Under the pieces are notes generated by a model. It was given only the letters and a program-made list of their open reading frames with translations. It was not told the origin of the DNA and searched no databases. The translations under genes were made by a program, and so were the position numbers. This document shows positions 62,236 to 64,000 of a stretch of DNA of 64,000 nt, in pieces (position 1 is the stretch's first letter; every line of letters starts with the position of its first letter). This DNA comes from Iodidimonas muriae (GTDB lineage Bacteria > Pseudomonadota > Alphaproteobacteria > Sphingomonadales > Rhodothalassiaceae): positions 124,001-188,000 of the forward strand of contig NZ_BMOV01000003.1 in assembly GCF_014647255.1 (NCBI RefSeq), read 5' to 3'.

Positions 62236-64000
62236 CTAAAGCACCGCGGTGGGGCGGGCCAAATCCTGGGCGGCATCCACATCGAATTGAAGCTGCGCCA
62301 GCCGCGCATAAAGCGGGCTTTTCTGCAACAGATCTTCATGGCGGCCGCTGGCCACCACATGGCCATCTTCCAGCACCACGATACGGTCGGCCTTCAATAC
62401 GGTGGCCAAACGGTGGGCGATCAGGATGGTGGTGCGGCCCTCCATCAAATGCTCAAGCGCTCTTTGCACCGATTGTTCCGCTTCTGCATCCAAGGCGCTG
62501 GTGGCTTCATCCAAAAGAAGAACCGGCGCATCGCGCAAGATCGCACGGGCAATGGCAAGGCGTTGCCGCTGACCGCCGGAAAGCCGCACACCGCGCTCGC
62601 CCAGCCAGGTCTCATAACCTTCGGGAAGTTCCCTGATAAAATCATGGGCCACAGCGGCTCTGGCGGCGGCTTCCACCTCGTCATCTCCGGCATCGGGCCG
62701 GCCATAACGGATATTTTCCCGCACCGTATCGGCAAAAATCACCGTCTCTTGCGGCACAATGGCAAGCTGGTTGCGCAAATCCACCGAGTCTATATCGCGG
62801 ATATTCACACCATCAAGCAACACCACCCCCGATTGCGGGTCGAAAAAACGCAGCAATAATTGCAAGACCGTGGATTTTCCCGCCCCCGAAGGGCCAACAA
62901 GCGCCACGCTTTCCCCCGGCGCGGCCTCCAGAGTAAAATCTTTCAACGCCGCAATGCCCGGCTTGGACGGATAGGAAAAGGAAATCTGCTGAAAAGACAC
63001 CCGGCCTTCCAAGGGCTGCGGCAAGGACAAAGGATCGGCACGCACCACCAGATCCGTTCGGGCATCCAGCAACTCCCCCAGTCGGCCTGCGGCACCGGCG
63101 GCCCGCTGCAAATCGCCATAAACCTCGACAACGGCACCGGCAGCGGCGGCGGCCATCACCGCATAGCCCACAAAGGCCGCCATTTCTCCGCCGGTCATAC
63201 GGCCCGCCACCACCTCTTGTGCGCCCTGCCACAAAATGAATGTAATGGCGGACGAGATCAGGAACACCACCACCCCTGCCATTGTGGATCGCGCCCGAAT
63301 ACGGCGTTGGGCGGTGCTATAAGCCGCTTCCACCGCCGAGCCAAAGCGTTCCTTCTCCGCTTCTTCACGGGTGAAAGCCTGCACCACCTCTATGGCTCCA
63401 AGGCTTTCCGTGGCCATAGAAGCCACATCGGCAATGCGGTCCTGCGATGAACGCGACAAAGCCCGCACCTTACGCCCCAGATACACGATGGGCGCGATAA
63501 TGACGGGAATGGCCACGGTGATGATCGCCATCAAGCCGGGATTATAAATCACCATCATGCTCAATCCGCCGATGAACAAGGCGGTGTTGCGCAAAGCGAT
63601 GGAAACGGAGGTACTGACAACCTGTTGGATCACCCCCGCATCGGCGGTCAACCGGGAGGCAATTTCGCTGGGGCGGTTTTCTTCAAAAAACGACGGATGT
63701 AAAGACACCACCCGTGCATGGGCCGCCCGCCGTAAATCCGCCACCACCCGCTCGCCCAGCAAGGTAACGAAATAGGCGCGACACGCTGCCGCAATGGCCA
63801 AAACGGTCACAATACCGAACAGAATCGCAAAGGCCCGGTTGATGGCGTCCGGATCTTCTCCACCGAATCCCTTGTCGATCACCGGCTGCAACGCCCCGAT
63901 CGCCGCCAAATTCGCCGCCGCCGCCACACTAAGCGCCAACAAGGCTGCAAATCCCAAGCCCTTGTAACGCAAGGCATAACCGGCAACCAGCTTCAGCCGT
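62236..64000 (-). CDS. ABC exporter with fused membrane and ATPase domains (partial at N-terminus)
   Basis: At least 588 residues; the frame stays open to the window end (LKLVAGYALRYKGLGFAAL), so the start is outside. The membrane domain holds about six helices, with SFFEENRPSEIASRLTADAG and AFTREEAEKERF. The ATPase has Walker A GPSGAGKSTVLQLLLRFFDP, Q-loop AIVPQETVIFADTVRENIRYG, signature RLSGGQRQRLAIARAILRD, Walker B VLLLDEATSALD and switch ILIAHRLATVL. It resembles the MsbA/ATM/lipid-exporter group; the substrate is unknown. It converges on the MotB/OmpA-like gene 16 bp apart. Confidence 0.9.
   Translation of the reverse strand, partial: RLKLVAGYALRYKGLGFAALLALSVAAAANLAAIGALQPVIDKGFGGEDPDAINRAFAILFGIVTVLAIAAACRAYFVTLLGERVVADLRRAAHARVVSLHPSFFEENRPSEIASRLTADAGVIQQVVSTSVSIALRNTALFIGGLSMMVIYNPGLMAIITVAIPVIIAPIVYLGRKVRALSRSSQDRIADVASMATESLGAIEVVQAFTREEAEKERFGSAVEAAYSTAQRRIRARSTMAGVVVFLISSAITFILWQGAQEVVAGRMTGGEMAAFVGYAVMAAAAAGAVVEVYGDLQRAAGAAGRLGELLDARTDLVVRADPLSLPQPLEGRVSFQQISFSYPSKPGIAALKDFTLEAAPGESVALVGPSGAGKSTVLQLLLRFFDPQSGVVLLDGVNIRDIDSVDLRNQLAIVPQETVIFADTVRENIRYGRPDAGDDEVEAAARAAVAHDFIRELPEGYETWLGERGVRLSGGQRQRLAIARAILRDAPVLLLDEATSALDAEAEQSVQRALEHLMEGRTTILIAHRLATVLKADRIVVLEDGHVVASGRHEDLLQKSPLYARLAQLQFDVDAAQDLARPTAVL

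Noticed and set aside
1-64000. CRISPR array, rRNA or tRNA genes
   Set aside because: No regularly spaced repeats and no recognisable rRNA or tRNA sequence was found on either strand by eye.

Overview
The window is bacterial chromosome of moderately high GC and compact coding. Gene content points to an alphaproteobacterium: an sdhC-D-A-B operon, a COQ9-family protein, a plant/alphaproteobacterial-type glutamate-cysteine ligase, hopanoid genes hpnH/hpnG, a zapA - 6S RNA - 5-formyl-THF cyclo-ligase locus, and a suhB/ExbB-like/OmpA-like cluster. I cannot name the order; type II secretion plus hopanoids would fit Iodidimonadales/Kordiimonadales-like or related lineages. No plasmid, phage, transposase, tRNA, rRNA or CRISPR signal was seen.

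Layout. 1-2.3 kb: nadB (cut by the window edge) and an ABC ATPase. 2.4-6.2 kb: a CHCC zinc-finger protein, polA and a LysE-type exporter. 6.2-8.5 kb: rfbA-rfbC-rfbD for dTDP-L-rhamnose, without rfbB. 8.6-15.8 kb: a split type II secretion cluster, gspM-gspN/C-like-gspD-gspI on minus and gspJ-gspK-gspL on plus, diverging from one 470-bp spacer; gspE/F/G/H/O are not here. 16.3-20.4 kb: hpnH convergent with rsmE-gshA-hpnG. 20.5-22.7 kb: an exported amidohydrolase and a CitE-like lyase.

22.64-24.64 kb is the most unusual stretch: an AT-rich cassette of two genes, an M78 (ImmA/IrrE-like) metallopeptidase without a DNA-binding domain and a divergent class III nucleotidyl cyclase 12 bp downstream. 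A near-perfect 39-bp duplication of the 3' end of the CitE-like gene flanks it. This looks like a horizontally acquired signalling or defence module at a gene-end attachment site, reminiscent in logic of cyclic-nucleotide defence (Pycsar) but with a protease as partner. The functional part is inference.

25.1-28.5 kb: succinate dehydrogenase operon and terminator. 28.9-36.3 kb: septation protein A, pterin dehydratase, a helical hypothetical, a candidate small RNA, low-MW phosphatase, glyoxalase, ubiA, ppa, ubiD, thpR and a TesA-like esterase. 36.3-42.5 kb: LolD/YbbA-YbbP-type ABC exporter, Bax-inhibitor protein, DJ-1/PfpI protein with TetR regulator and a likely operator, COQ9. 42.8-49.0 kb: rpsU, uvrB, a chromosomal TraT-like lipoprotein, an M2 dipeptidase lipoprotein and a Tat-exported Cys-rich copper-storage-like protein. 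49.1-51.4 kb: ymdB-type phosphoesterase, 5-FTHF cyclo-ligase, 6S RNA, zapA and a coiled-coil partner. 51.5-57.6 kb: tkt-gap-pgk-fba-thiE, central carbon metabolism. 57.7-64 kb: efp, suhB, an OmpA-like protein, an ExbB/MotA-like plus MotB/OmpA-like pair, and an exporter-type ABC protein cut by the window end.
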